Assembly: GCA_026710825.1 (NCBI GenBank)
Contig: JAPOQH010000131.1
Coordinates: forward strand, 1-64,000
Origin: Chloroflexota bacterium
GTDB lineage: Bacteria > Chloroflexota > Dehalococcoidia > Lucifugimonadales > UBA3495
Length of the DNA: 64,000 bases
Reading direction: 5' to 3'
The notes under the pieces: generated by a model
What the model was told of the DNA's origin: nothing
Databases searched by the model: none
What the model saw: only the letters and a program-made list of their open reading frames with translations
Position numbers and translations under genes: made by a program
In this document: positions 44,293 to 52,605 of the stretch, in pieces
Layout of the letters: each line of letters begins with the position of its first letter
Numbering within the stretch: position 1 is the stretch's first letter

Positions 44293-45261
44293 ATGAAAGG
44301 CATACGCGCTTACGAAGTCGGCGGCCCCAGCGTCCTGAAATACGAAGAAATGCCCGAACCTACGCCCGCAGCGGGGGAGGCCGTAGTATCCATCCGCAAC
44401 ATCGGCGTGAACTATACCGACGTGTCCAGCCGCAAGGGCACCAACCCGCCAGCGGCGTTCCCGTGGACTCCCGGGCGCGAGGCATCAGGCGAAGTGATTG
44501 CCGTGGGCGAGGGCGTAACCGAGGTCGCGGTTGGAGATCGCGTCGCCTACGCGATGCACACCGGGTCCTATGCCGAACAGCAGGCCGTTCCCGCCTGGCT
44601 GCTGGTGCGCATCCCCGACACCATGGACTTCGATTTGGGCGCGGCGACGCTGCTCCAGTGCATGACGGCCCACTTTCTGGTCAATGACATCATCCCTCTT
44701 CAGGCCGGTCAAAGCGCCCTGGTACACGCCGGGGCCGGCGGCATGGGTCTGCTGCTCATCCAGATGCTGAAGCGCATGGGCCTGCATGTGTACACCACCG
44801 TATCGACTGACGATAAGGCAGCCCTCGCCAGCAACGCCGGCGCAGATGACGTCATCCTCTACACGCGGCAGGACTTCGAGGAAGAAATCCGGCGGATGAC
44901 GAATGGAGAGGGCGTCAAGATCATTTACGACGCAGTCGGCGCGACCACGTTCGAGAAGGGTCTGCGCATCCTGGGCCGGCGCGGCTGCATGTGCCTGTAT
45001 GGACAGGCCGGCGGCCCGGTCGGGCAGGTGGACTCCGCCGCCCTGAGGAACGGTTCCCTGTACCTCACGCGCCCATCCCTGGGTGATTTCACGGCCACGC
45101 GGCCCGAGTTGCTGAAGCGCGCGGAGGAATGCCTGGACTGGGTCCAATCCGGCAGGGTCCGGCTGAACGTCACCCTCAACCTCCCCCTCGCCGAAGCCGC
45201 CGAGGCCCACCGCCGCCTGGAGGGGCGGGAGACGACGGGGAAGATTTTGTTGACGCCGTGA
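44293..45261 (+). CDS. quinone oxidoreductase-like zinc-free MDR enzyme
   Basis: A 322-residue medium-chain reductase. It has the QOR opening (GPSVLKYEEMPEPTP), NYTDVSSRKG, PGREASGEVIAVGEGV, the NADPH motif HAGAGGMGLLLIQMLKRMG near 145, and YDAVGATTFEKGL near 215. There are no zinc-binding cysteines in the usual places, typical for QOR. GGAGG at 44280-44284 precedes ATG 44293. It probably shares transcription with the MmgE/PrpD gene 62 bases upstream. Confidence 0.88.
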   Translation: MKGIRAYEVGGPSVLKYEEMPEPTPAAGEAVVSIRNIGVNYTDVSSRKGTNPPAAFPWTPGREASGEVIAVGEGVTEVAVGDRVAYAMHTGSYAEQQAVPAWLLVRIPDTMDFDLGAATLLQCMTAHFLVNDIIPLQAGQSALVHAGAGGMGLLLIQMLKRMGLHVYTTVSTDDKAALASNAGADDVILYTRQDFEEEIRRMTNGEGVKIIYDAVGATTFEKGLRILGRRGCMCLYGQAGGPVGQVDSAALRNGSLYLTRPSLGDFTATRPELLKRAEECLDWVQSGRVRLNVTLNLPLAEAAEAHRRLEGRETTGKILLTP

Positions 45262-45312
45262 GCATAGTTGCAGCCAAATTACCTTGGCACGTTTACTGAG
45301 GTGATGCACCCA

Positions 45313-45735
45313 ATGCGCCGTCTGTACTTGGTGTCCTGTGTGTCGCAAAAGAGACCGTACGCTGCCCCCGCACAGGAACTTTACATCTCTCCCTTGTTCC
45401 GAAAGGCGCGAGCGTACGTGTTGAAATCCGGTTCCCCCTGGTTCATTTTGTCGGCAGAGCATGGCTTGGTGAATCCGGATACGATCCTCGCTCCTTACGA
45501 AAAAACTTTGAACACTATGAATGCCAACGATCGGCGGGAGTGGTCTAGGAAAGTTCGGACTCAAATGGAGACGGTTTTGCCGGAAGCGGATAAGGTGGTT
45601 CTATTGGCGGGGAAAAAATATCGAGAACATCTCGAACCTTGGTTGCGGAGTCGGTACGGCATCGTCCGTGTGCCAATGGAAGGGTTGAGGATTGGCAAGC
45701 AATTGCAATGGTTATCGGAAAATGAACCGAACTGA
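45313..45735 (+). CDS. DUF6884 protein
   Basis: A 140-residue protein beginning MRRLYLVSCVSQKRPYAAPAQELYISPLFRKARAYVL, with WFILSAEHGLVNPDTILAPYEKTL in the centre. The SCxxxK, LYxSxLFxKxRAY and LSAxHGL...P(Y)xxTL motifs are those of DUF6884, a family of unknown function. The fold may be a nucleotide- or nucleoside-binding one, but this is only suggested by the glycine-poor alpha/beta pattern. An AGGTGAT-like site lies 9 bases ahead of ATG 45313. Its end overlaps the next gene by 14 bases. Base composition is more AT-rich than in the neighbours. Confidence 0.75.
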   Translation: MRRLYLVSCVSQKRPYAAPAQELYISPLFRKARAYVLKSGSPWFILSAEHGLVNPDTILAPYEKTLNTMNANDRREWSRKVRTQMETVLPEADKVVLLAGKKYREHLEPWLRSRYGIVRVPMEGLRIGKQLQWLSENEPN

Positions 45736-46417
45736 AGATACGCGAGCGTTCTACCAACTCCTGCATGAGTTAGAACAGCGCTTTGGCGGTACCCGAACCC
45801 TGACTGATTGCCACGGTAGGATGCCTTGGCCATCGCGCGGCGTTTACTTCTTTTTTGAACCGGGCGAAACGCGGTCGAGAACCGGCCACGGTCCGCGCGT
45901 AGTCCGCGTAGGCACCCATGCGTTGATGGCGAAATCCCGTACTTCGCTGTGGAATCGTCTCAACCAACATCGGGGCACACTCAACCCATTGGGCGGTAAT
46001 CATCGCGGCTCTATTTTCCGCCTGTTGATCGGGGACGCGATGACCAGCGCCGGCTACGTTGAGTACACGGGCAGTTGGGGACGCGGTTCAAGCGCGCCCA
46101 AAGCTATACGTGAATCGGAGCGTCCGGCGGAAGTGGAGGTTAGCCGCTACATCGGCGCAATGCCGTTCCTAGTCGTGTCAATCAACGATGCTCCGGGTCC
46201 TGAAAGTCAGCGGGGTTATATCGAGCGGAATGCCATCGCTCTGTTGAGTGGGTATTCGTCGACCGCCGCAGACCCGCCGTCTGCAAATTGGCTTGGTTTC
46301 CATTCCTCTCGTGAGCGAGTCCGCCGATCCGGACTTTGGAACAACAACCACGTGGACGAATGTTATGAGCCAGCGTTTTTGGGGGCCCTCGAAAAACTGA
46401 TCCATGATATCGGGTGA
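45722..46417 (+). CDS. GIY-YIG-like nuclease family protein
   Basis: A 231-residue protein. Near residue 37 it has RGVYFFFEPGE, then VVRVGTHAL and SLWNRLNQHRGT, which fit the GIY, YIG and conserved-Arg parts of a GIY-YIG fold; a late YIERNAIALLSGY helix could supply the catalytic Glu. CHGRMPWPSRG and GGNHRGSIFR are further strong motifs of this group. A nuclease role is likely, but no substrate is known. It overlaps DUF6884 by 14 bases, so the two are translationally coupled and probably act together. Confidence 0.72.
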   Translation: MNRTEDTRAFYQLLHELEQRFGGTRTLTDCHGRMPWPSRGVYFFFEPGETRSRTGHGPRVVRVGTHALMAKSRTSLWNRLNQHRGTLNPLGGNHRGSIFRLLIGDAMTSAGYVEYTGSWGRGSSAPKAIRESERPAEVEVSRYIGAMPFLVVSINDAPGPESQRGYIERNAIALLSGYSSTAADPPSANWLGFHSSRERVRRSGLWNNNHVDECYEPAFLGALEKLIHDIG

Positions 46418-46426
46418 ACACTTACA

Positions 46427-46455
46427 TTGACGCCCCCAACGCCTCACCATACAAT
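46427..46455 (+). promoter_or_regulatory. sigma70-type promoter for trpE T-box leader
   Basis: TTGACG (46427-46432) and TACAAT (46450-46455) are separated by exactly 17 bases. Transcription would begin near 46462, giving a leader that holds the T-box. This is the best-formed promoter in the window. Confidence 0.75.
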
Positions 46456-46479
46456 TGTTACTCGCACAACCGAATACCC

Positions 46480-46717
46480 AATCGCTGTGAAGGGGAGTAG
46501 TAGGCGTCCAGCGAGGCCCAGAGAGCCGGAGTTGCTGTGAACCGGCGCCAGGCGCAGACGCAAAATGGACCCCGGAGCCGTTCTCCGAAAAGATCGAATC
46601 GCACCAGGATCCTATCTGAGTAGGCCGGACCGCGTGGGCTGCGTTATACGCCCGCAAAACACCGCACGCAGGGTGGCATTGCGACCATTTGGCTCGTCCC
46701 TCGAGGACGGGCTTTTT
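46480..46717 (+). ncRNA. T-box riboswitch (tRNA-Trp sensing) with terminator
   Basis: The leader has the parts of a T-box: the start of stem I GTGAAGGGGAGTAGTAG, the AGCGAG and AGAGAG motifs, an apical GTTGCTGTGAACC loop, and a specifier TGG at 46566-46568 followed by A. Further on come the T-box-type GCGTTATACGC stem and the T-box itself AGGGTGGCATTGCG (46670-46683), whose TGGC would pair with a tRNA 3-prime GCCA end. The terminator stem 46692-46699/46705-46712 precedes TTTTT. UGG is the tryptophan codon and trpE follows, so uncharged tRNA-Trp should favour readthrough. Two bases of the T-box consensus (ACC to ATT) differ. Confidence 0.9.
46692..46717 (+). terminator. T-box-controlled terminator before trpE
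   Basis: Eight pairs, one of them G-U (GCTCGTCC with GGACGGGC), a 5-base loop and a run of five T (46713-46717). Its 5-prime side follows the T-box sequence closely, so the antiterminator and terminator would compete. Confidence 0.85.
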
Positions 46718-46753
46718 CTATTGGCTCCTGACACAACCGCTGGACGACAAACC

Positions 46754-48214
46754 TTGAGCACTTACTACCCCACACTGGAACAGGTCCGGTCGATGGCCGA
46801 CCAGGGCAACCTGTGCCCGGTTTATTGCACCATAAACGCCGATCTGGAAACTCCCGTGTCGGCTTACCTGAAGGTCGCCAGACCCCCGTATTCATTCCTG
46901 CTTGAATCGGTCGCCGGCGGCGAACGCATCGGCCGCTACAGCTTCATCGGCACCGAACCCTACGACGTGTTCAGCACCGGCGCGGACCAACCCTCCGGGC
47001 AGGTCGACCCGCTCACCTTGGTGCAGCGCGAGATGGACTCGTTCAAACTCATTGACGTTGAGGGCCTGCCGCCCTTCCACGGCGGCGGCGTGGGTTACGT
47101 GGCATACGACGCCGTGCACTATTTTGAACCGCGCGTGCCCTTGCTCGAATCGGACCCGCAAGGTCTGCCGGAGTCGGTGTTCATGTTCACCGACACGCTG
47201 CTGGTGTTTGACCACCTGCGCCACGACATCAAGGTCGTGGGCCATGCTCGGCTTGATGATGGCGACATCGACGCGGCGTACGAAGCGGCCGTCGCCAAGA
47301 TCGAACGGGTGGTGGACCGGCTGACCAGACCGCTGGAGATCCCGCCCGAACTGCTGGCCCAACCCGCGATGCCATCGGGCGGCGAAACTCAATCCAACTT
47401 CACCGTCCCGGAATACGAGGCTGTCGTCGACAAATGCATTGAATACATCTACGCCGGTGACGTCATTCAGGTGGTCAACTCCCAGCGGTTCAGCCGCAAG
47501 ACCGACGCGCACCCATTTCAGGTGTACCGCGCCCTGCGGGGCAGCAACCCGTCGCCTTACATGTACTACCTGGACCTCAACGGATTCCAGATCGTCGGGG
47601 CGGCCATCGAGACGGTGGCAACCGTCCATGATGGCACCGTCGCCACGCATCCCATCGCGGGCACCCGCCCACGCGGCCAGACACCGGCCGAGGATGTGGC
47701 TCTCGAAGAGGAACTGAAAGGCAGCGAAAAGCAGCAGGCCGAACACATCATGCTGCTGGACCTGGGACGCAACGACATCGGCCGGGTCAGCGTGCCCGGC
47801 ACGGTCAAGGTCACGCAGTACATGGACGTGGAGCGATTCTCCCACGTGATGCACCTGGTGTCTCATGTGGAGGGTCAACTACGCCCCGACATGACCCCCT
47901 ACGACGCCCTGCGGGCATGCTTTCCCGCCGGCACGGTATCCGGCGCGCCCAAGATCCGCGCCATGCAGATCATCGCGGAGATGGAGCGGGAGCGGCGTGG
48001 GCCCTACGGTGGCGCGGTGGCGTACTTCAACTACAACGGCAACATGGACACCGCGCTCGTCCTGCGCACCGGCATATTCAAGGACGGCGTGATGTACGTG
48101 CAAGCCGGCGGAGGCGTGGTCGCTGACAGCGTCGCCGAGGACGAATACATGGAGACACGCCACAAATCCGGCGCAATGATGCGCGCCATCGACGTTGCTG
48201 AGGGCGGCGCCTAG
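46754..48214 (+). CDS. trpE: anthranilate synthase component I
   Basis: A 486-residue TrpE making anthranilate from chorismate with ammonia from TrpG. LLES (tryptophan-feedback motif) and RYSFIG occur near residue 55, then the chorismate-binding core: IQVVNSQRF, HPIAGTRPRG near 300, LLDLGRNDIGRV, FPAGTVSGAPKIRAM near 395 and GGAVAYFNYNGNMD. TTG 46754 is chosen because translation here gives the family's YYPTLEQVR opening and lies past the T-box terminator; ATG 46793 is the alternative. Frames going back to 46565 run through the leader RNA. Confidence 0.94.
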   Translation: MSTYYPTLEQVRSMADQGNLCPVYCTINADLETPVSAYLKVARPPYSFLLESVAGGERIGRYSFIGTEPYDVFSTGADQPSGQVDPLTLVQREMDSFKLIDVEGLPPFHGGGVGYVAYDAVHYFEPRVPLLESDPQGLPESVFMFTDTLLVFDHLRHDIKVVGHARLDDGDIDAAYEAAVAKIERVVDRLTRPLEIPPELLAQPAMPSGGETQSNFTVPEYEAVVDKCIEYIYAGDVIQVVNSQRFSRKTDAHPFQVYRALRGSNPSPYMYYLDLNGFQIVGAAIETVATVHDGTVATHPIAGTRPRGQTPAEDVALEEELKGSEKQQAEHIMLLDLGRNDIGRVSVPGTVKVTQYMDVERFSHVMHLVSHVEGQLRPDMTPYDALRACFPAGTVSGAPKIRAMQIIAEMERERRGPYGGAVAYFNYNGNMDTALVLRTGIFKDGVMYVQAGGGVVADSVAEDEYMETRHKSGAMMRAIDVAEGGA

Positions 48215-48268
48215 CTCGAATATTCAGTACAACCCGTCCATCGATGTGAAACCCAACCGGAGGCCATC

Positions 48269-48709
48269 ATGCTCAAATCGTTCTTTCACACCGGCTTCAT
48301 CGTCAAAGATCTGGAGGCCGCCATCGACTTTTACTCCGACGTGCTTGGGCTGACCCTGACCATGCGCACTGAGCGGACCGGCGAGTTTCCCACGACGTTG
48401 CTGGGGTTCCCCGAAACCCACATCAAGGGCGCGTTCTTCGAAATGAGCGACGGCCACCAGTTGGAGTTGATCCAGTACATCAACCCCGAAGGCGGACATG
48501 CCCACTTCGACAAGAACGACGTTCGAGCGGCACATTTGGCCTTCTTCGTGGAGGACATCGACGCGTTCTACGAAAACACCCGCAACCGCGGTCTGGCGTA
48601 TCCGACGCCTCCGGTGCCGATGTATGACGACAGCGGCAAGATGGTGCGCAAGGCGTCCTATTGCCAGGATCCCGACGGGAACTGGCTGGAACTGGTGGAG
48701 CTTTACTGA
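48269..48709 (+). CDS. VOC-family (glyoxalase-fold) protein
   Basis: A 146-residue vicinal oxygen chelate protein with two beta-alpha-beta3 halves. The likely metal ligands are His7 (FFHTGF), Glu near 66 (QLELI), His near 87 (AHLAF) and Glu near 142 (WLELVEL). Members include glyoxalase I, methylmalonyl-CoA epimerase and dioxygenases; which one this is remains open. It lies between trpE and trpG and its stop overlaps the trpG start (TGATG). Confidence 0.85.
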   Translation: MLKSFFHTGFIVKDLEAAIDFYSDVLGLTLTMRTERTGEFPTTLLGFPETHIKGAFFEMSDGHQLELIQYINPEGGHAHFDKNDVRAAHLAFFVEDIDAFYENTRNRGLAYPTPPVPMYDDSGKMVRKASYCQDPDGNWLELVELY

Positions 48710-49299
48710 TGCTGCTGCTCATCGACAACTATGACAGTTTCACCTACAACCTTTACCAGTACCTGTGCGAACTGGGCGCCGACGTGGAGGTTGTCCGGAA
48801 CGACAAGACTTCCATCGAGGATATTGAGGCCATGCAGCCGGAGGGCATTGTGGTGTCGCCGGGCCCCTGCACCCCTCGAGAGGCCGGAATATCCAATGAT
48901 GTGATCCGGCACTTTGGTCCCAAACTCCCGGTGTTGGGCGTGTGCCTGGGTCACCAGTGCATCGGCGACGCCTATGGCGCAACGGTCGACCGCGCCGGCG
49001 AAATCCGACACGGCAAAACCTCGATGATCCACCACGACGGCAAGGGAGTATTCGCCGGCCTGCCCAACCCATTTGAGGCCATCCGCTACCACAGCCTGGT
49101 CATCTATCCTGACACCGTGCCAGACTTTCTGGAGGTCACGGCCTGGACCGACAACGGCCTGATCATGGGCGTGCGGCACAAGGAGCTGCCGGTTGAAGGC
49201 ATTCAATTCCACCCCGAGTCGATCATGACCATCGTGGGTCACGACCTGCTGCAGAACTATCTCGACCAGGTTGCGGAGTTTCACGGGGAATCCACGTAG
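48709..49299 (+). CDS. trpG: anthranilate synthase component II (glutamine amidotransferase)
   Basis: A 196-residue class I amidotransferase supplying ammonia to TrpE. The triad motifs are intact: the LLIDNYDSFTYNLYQYL start, VLGVCLGHQCIG with the catalytic Cys near 83, and QFHPESIMT with His and Glu near 171. It may also serve para-aminobenzoate synthesis, as TrpG/PabA often do. It starts within the VOC gene stop codon, so the trpE-VOC-trpG trio is one unit. Confidence 0.94.
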   Translation: MLLLIDNYDSFTYNLYQYLCELGADVEVVRNDKTSIEDIEAMQPEGIVVSPGPCTPREAGISNDVIRHFGPKLPVLGVCLGHQCIGDAYGATVDRAGEIRHGKTSMIHHDGKGVFAGLPNPFEAIRYHSLVIYPDTVPDFLEVTAWTDNGLIMGVRHKELPVEGIQFHPESIMTIVGHDLLQNYLDQVAEFHGEST

Positions 49300-49335
49300 T
49301 GAACCGATGCAGAAGCGTGTGGCGCGCTGTCTCCC

Positions 49336-50157
49336 ATGACTGAGCCCCGGCGGAAAGGCGCTTCCCGTATTGCCGATATCCCGCCTGACGTTCTGGCGGC
49401 GTTGAACGAAGGCAGGGAAGAAACGGTCATGCTCGTCGAGTGGTTGGCGATCGACATGCCGACCCTGATGGGCCACATCGCGCCGGAGATCGGCCTCGCG
49501 GACAAAACACACATCCTGGTCTCGGCTGCCCAAGCCCTGGCCGGTGAGGGCGTCACCAAGCGGATGAGAGGTATTGGTCAAGCCCTGCACGATGTTCTCG
49601 TTAAACATCGGCAACGTGACACGGTGTTTGAGAGGTTGGCGACCCACACGTCCGACATGGCGCGGGCCTGGGCCGCCTATTCAGTAACCGCCAATCCTGA
49701 TGTGCCGCTTGATCGGAGGCTGCAAATCGCCCGCCGCTTTGCCGCCGACCGCTCCCAAGCGGTACGCGAATGTGCCTGGGATTCCTTCCGTCCGCACGTG
49801 GCTGCCGATCTGGGAACGGGAATCGAACTGCTGGCGCCTTGGGTCGCTGACCCGGACGCAAATATCCGGCGCTGCGCCGTAGAGGGCACTCGCCCCATGG
49901 GTGTGTGGACGGCGCATATTCCTGCGTTGAAATCCGCCCCCGCGCTGGGCCTGCCGATCCTGGAACCGGTGCGATCCGATCCGTCCCGATACGTACAGAA
50001 CGCGGTTGCCAACTGGCTCAACGACGCCAGCAAAACGCAGCCCGATTGGGTGATTGGCGTCACAGAACGTTGGCTGGTCGATTCTCCAAGTCGTGAAACA
50101 CGCTGGATCGCAAATCGGGCGCGACGCACGCTACGCAAACAGGGGTTACCCGCCTAG
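49336..50157 (+). CDS. HEAT-repeat DNA alkylation repair-like protein
   Basis: A 273-residue all-helical protein. The C-terminal part has repeated HEAT-like helices with RYVQNAVANWLNDASKTQPDWV, a motif shared with AlkC/AlkD-like DNA glycosylases that open alkylated bases. The N-terminus is shorter than the longest AlkC proteins. A base-excision role is inferred; specificity is not testable from sequence. It follows trpG by 36 bases on the same strand. Confidence 0.7.
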   Translation: MTEPRRKGASRIADIPPDVLAALNEGREETVMLVEWLAIDMPTLMGHIAPEIGLADKTHILVSAAQALAGEGVTKRMRGIGQALHDVLVKHRQRDTVFERLATHTSDMARAWAAYSVTANPDVPLDRRLQIARRFAADRSQAVRECAWDSFRPHVAADLGTGIELLAPWVADPDANIRRCAVEGTRPMGVWTAHIPALKSAPALGLPILEPVRSDPSRYVQNAVANWLNDASKTQPDWVIGVTERWLVDSPSRETRWIANRARRTLRKQGLPA

Positions 50158-50329
50158 CCTCGGTTTTGTTTTCACTGGGTTTCGCAGACGGTTCGGGACC
50201 GTTTCCGTGATCGGATTGTGCCGTCCGCTTCACGGCCCGAATAGCATCATGCGTCCCTATCTGTCATATAATCCCGTCAATCCATGCAATCACCGTCTAC
50301 TCCTGCGATCAATTGAAACGGAGCCTGCC

Positions 50330-51703
50330 ATGCCCACCATTGCCGAGTACGTCTCCAACTATTCCGCCAACCTCCACTTCGGCGATATCCCCGCCGAATC
50401 GGTCCATCTCTTCAAACGGATGACCATCGACACGATTGGTTGCGCCATTGGGGGATACACGTCCGAGCCCAGCAAAATTGCCCGAGACCTGGCCGGCGAG
50501 ATAACCGGACACCGTCGTCCCGTGACCGTCATCGGAAATGGGATGACCAGCAGCCCCGATCTGGCCACATTTGCCAACGGCGTGATGATCCGCTACCTGG
50601 ACTTTAACGACGGCTATACCACTCTGGAATCCGGGCACCCTAGTGACAGCATCGCCGCCACTCTGGCCGGCGCGGAACTGGCCGGGGCCGGCGGCCGCCG
50701 GTTCATCACCGCCACGGCCGTCGCGTACGAGGCATTCTGCCGGTTCGGCGACGCTTTCAACATACGCGCCCTGGGTTTCGACCATGTGACCAATGGCGCA
50801 ATCGCCAGTTCCCTGGGCGCCGCCCGCGCGATGGGACTGTCGGCCGCTCAGACCGAACAGGCGCTGAACCTGGGAATCACGCCGAACCTGGCACTGGGGC
50901 AGACCCGCGTCGGCGAACTCTCCCACTGGAAGGGATGCGCATACGCCAACGCCAGCCGCAACGCCGTGTTCGCCGCTCTGCTGGCGGAACGTGGACTCAC
51001 CGGCCCGGGCCCGATATTCGAAGGCGAGCTTGGCTTCTTTGCCGCAGTCACCAAGGCGCCGTACGAACTGGAACCGTTTGGCGGCGACCAGGGACAGCCT
51101 TTCAAGGTGCACGAGTGCAACATCAAGCACTTCGCACTCGGTCTCTATTCGCAAACCGTGGTCGAAGCCGCCCTCGAAGCTCGCCGGCAGGTGCCTGATT
51201 TCAACGAAGCCAACGTTGAGGGCGTCCACATTCGCACGCTGCAAAAGGCCATCGACATCATGGCTGGCGACGAGGAGAAGTACAATCCCAGGACCCGCGA
51301 ATCGGCTGACCACAGCATGCCCTATGCCACGGCGATTGCGCTGAAGCACAACATGCTGAACCAGAGCCACTTCTCAGATGAGCACATCAACGACCCCGCG
51401 ATCGCGACGCTGATCGGCAGCACCCGGATCGAGGCCACCGAGGAGGCCAACCGACGCTTCCCGGACGCCATGCTGTGCAACCTGGACCTGCGGATGAATA
51501 ACGGGCAGACCTATAGCTCAGAGGTCGCCCACTTCCGGGGGCACTACCGGAATCCAATGACCGACGCCGAGGTGGATGAAAAATTCCGCGCCCTCTGCGA
51601 GGACCTGCTGTCCCCCGATCAGACCGAGGAACTGCTCGCGCGCCTATGGCGGCTGGAAGAGGAGCAGGACATCAGCGCCCTGCTGCGCCTGACGCGCATT
51701 TAA
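50330..51703 (+). CDS. MmgE/PrpD family protein (copy 2)
   Basis: A 457-residue member with RYLDFNDGYTTLESGHPSDSIAATLAGAEL near 85 (family LDFND...HP), GLGA-like stretches and IKHFALGLYSQTVVEAAL near 264. It shares the fold of the first copy but is clearly diverged, so the two probably handle different small acids. GGAG at 50319-50322 precedes ATG 50330. A perfect palindrome follows the stop. Confidence 0.87.
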   Translation: MPTIAEYVSNYSANLHFGDIPAESVHLFKRMTIDTIGCAIGGYTSEPSKIARDLAGEITGHRRPVTVIGNGMTSSPDLATFANGVMIRYLDFNDGYTTLESGHPSDSIAATLAGAELAGAGGRRFITATAVAYEAFCRFGDAFNIRALGFDHVTNGAIASSLGAARAMGLSAAQTEQALNLGITPNLALGQTRVGELSHWKGCAYANASRNAVFAALLAERGLTGPGPIFEGELGFFAAVTKAPYELEPFGGDQGQPFKVHECNIKHFALGLYSQTVVEAALEARRQVPDFNEANVEGVHIRTLQKAIDIMAGDEEKYNPRTRESADHSMPYATAIALKHNMLNQSHFSDEHINDPAIATLIGSTRIEATEEANRRFPDAMLCNLDLRMNNGQTYSSEVAHFRGHYRNPMTDAEVDEKFRALCEDLLSPDQTEELLARLWRLEEEQDISALLRLTRI

Positions 51704-51709
51704 CGGCAT

Positions 51710-51737
51710 GTAGGGGCGAATAATTATTCGCCCCTAC
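51710..51737. repeat. interspersed GTAGGGGCGAATAA palindrome, copy 2
   Basis: A perfect 28-base palindrome (14-base arms, 51710-51723 and 51724-51737) between the convergent MmgE/PrpD (+) and EthD-like (-) genes. It is the cleaner copy of the element at 24259-24281 and likely folds as a bidirectional terminator. Confidence 0.8.
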
Positions 51738-51783
51738 AGATCGGCAAACCCGGCGATTTAGCCGGAGCTATTCAACCGAAACG

Positions 51784-52209
51784 CTACGCTCCGATTCGCG
51801 TTCCGTCGGGGTACGTGTAACCCACCCGGTCGCTGTAACCGCCGGCGGCCGGGAATATCTGTCGATACAGGCCGCGCGCCCGGCTCTTTACGACCGCTCC
51901 GGCTGCATCTTTCGTGGGCGTCGGCTTGGCGTTCTGGTCCTTATAGAACTGGGACTGCAGAGGGCTGTCGTCCTCCATCTCCCAGATGCACAGGTAGCGC
52001 ATGACGTTGTTGGCCTGCCCGTCCTCCGGGTCCAGCATAAACCGACGCGCGCTGATGTAGCCGGGGATGGACATGCGCTCCGGCACGTGTTCCTCGTTGT
52101 ACCACTTGTTGAACACCTCGTCGTCCGCCGGATCCACCTCCATCATCACCACCAACACCGTGGTGCCGACCTTTTGATCACTGACTTTGCTTCCGTTCGT
52201 GCTGGTCAT
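51784..52209 (-). CDS. EthD/DUF4286-like small protein
   Basis: A 141-residue protein with TTVLVVMMEVDPADDEVFNKWYNEEHVPERMSIPGYISARRF near residues 16-56. The NxWYNEEHVPERxxxPG motif is typical of DUF4286/EthD-like dimeric alpha-beta barrels. Function unknown; relatives occur in degradation clusters. AAGGAG ahead of ATG 52209 supports this start. Confidence 0.78.
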   Translation of the reverse strand: MTSTNGSKVSDQKVGTTVLVVMMEVDPADDEVFNKWYNEEHVPERMSIPGYISARRFMLDPEDGQANNVMRYLCIWEMEDDSPLQSQFYKDQNAKPTPTKDAAGAVVKSRARGLYRQIFPAAGGYSDRVGYTYPDGTRIGA

Positions 52210-52227
52210 AATTCGCTCCTTTTGCAT

Positions 52228-52605
52228 CTAGGCGTTCGCGAGTTCCGTGATGGCAACGTCGCCGCCGTTCCTGAAATCCACCGACAGGTTGGTTCCCCAA
52301 AGTAGCCCCACGCCGATCAAGGGAAAGTTTTCGGAAACCAAAGCGGTGACGTGCCTGACACGATCTGCCCATCGGATAGTGGCGTCGTAGCTGTCAAACG
52401 GCGTCAATGAGCCGTCTCCCAAACGATACGTGGTGATACCGGAACTCTCTATTCCCAACCGTTCTATCGCCGACATCGGCAATGTTAGTTCACCGCTGAA
52501 CCCGGTATCTACTTGAGCTTCGATCGACCACTCTTGACCGTCTTCGCCTACCAACACCAACGAGATCGACGGCCTATGAAATTGGTCGACCTTGCCAACG
52601 ATCAT
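52228..52605 (-). CDS. retropepsin-like (clan AA) aspartic protease, second type
   Basis: A 125-residue single-lobe protein with EAQVDTGFSGELTLP near 28 (DTG motif), LGDGSLTPFDSYDA, and LIGVGLLWGTNLSVDF (the hydrophobic-hydrophobic-Gly stretch). ATG 52605 overlaps the stop of the small upstream gene (ATGA). Such a pair recurs in cyanobacterial and Chloroflexota-like genomes as far as I recall; its biological role is not established. Confidence 0.75.
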   Translation of the reverse strand: MIVGKVDQFHRPSISLVLVGEDGQEWSIEAQVDTGFSGELTLPMSAIERLGIESSGITTYRLGDGSLTPFDSYDATIRWADRVRHVTALVSENFPLIGVGLLWGTNLSVDFRNGGDVAITELANA

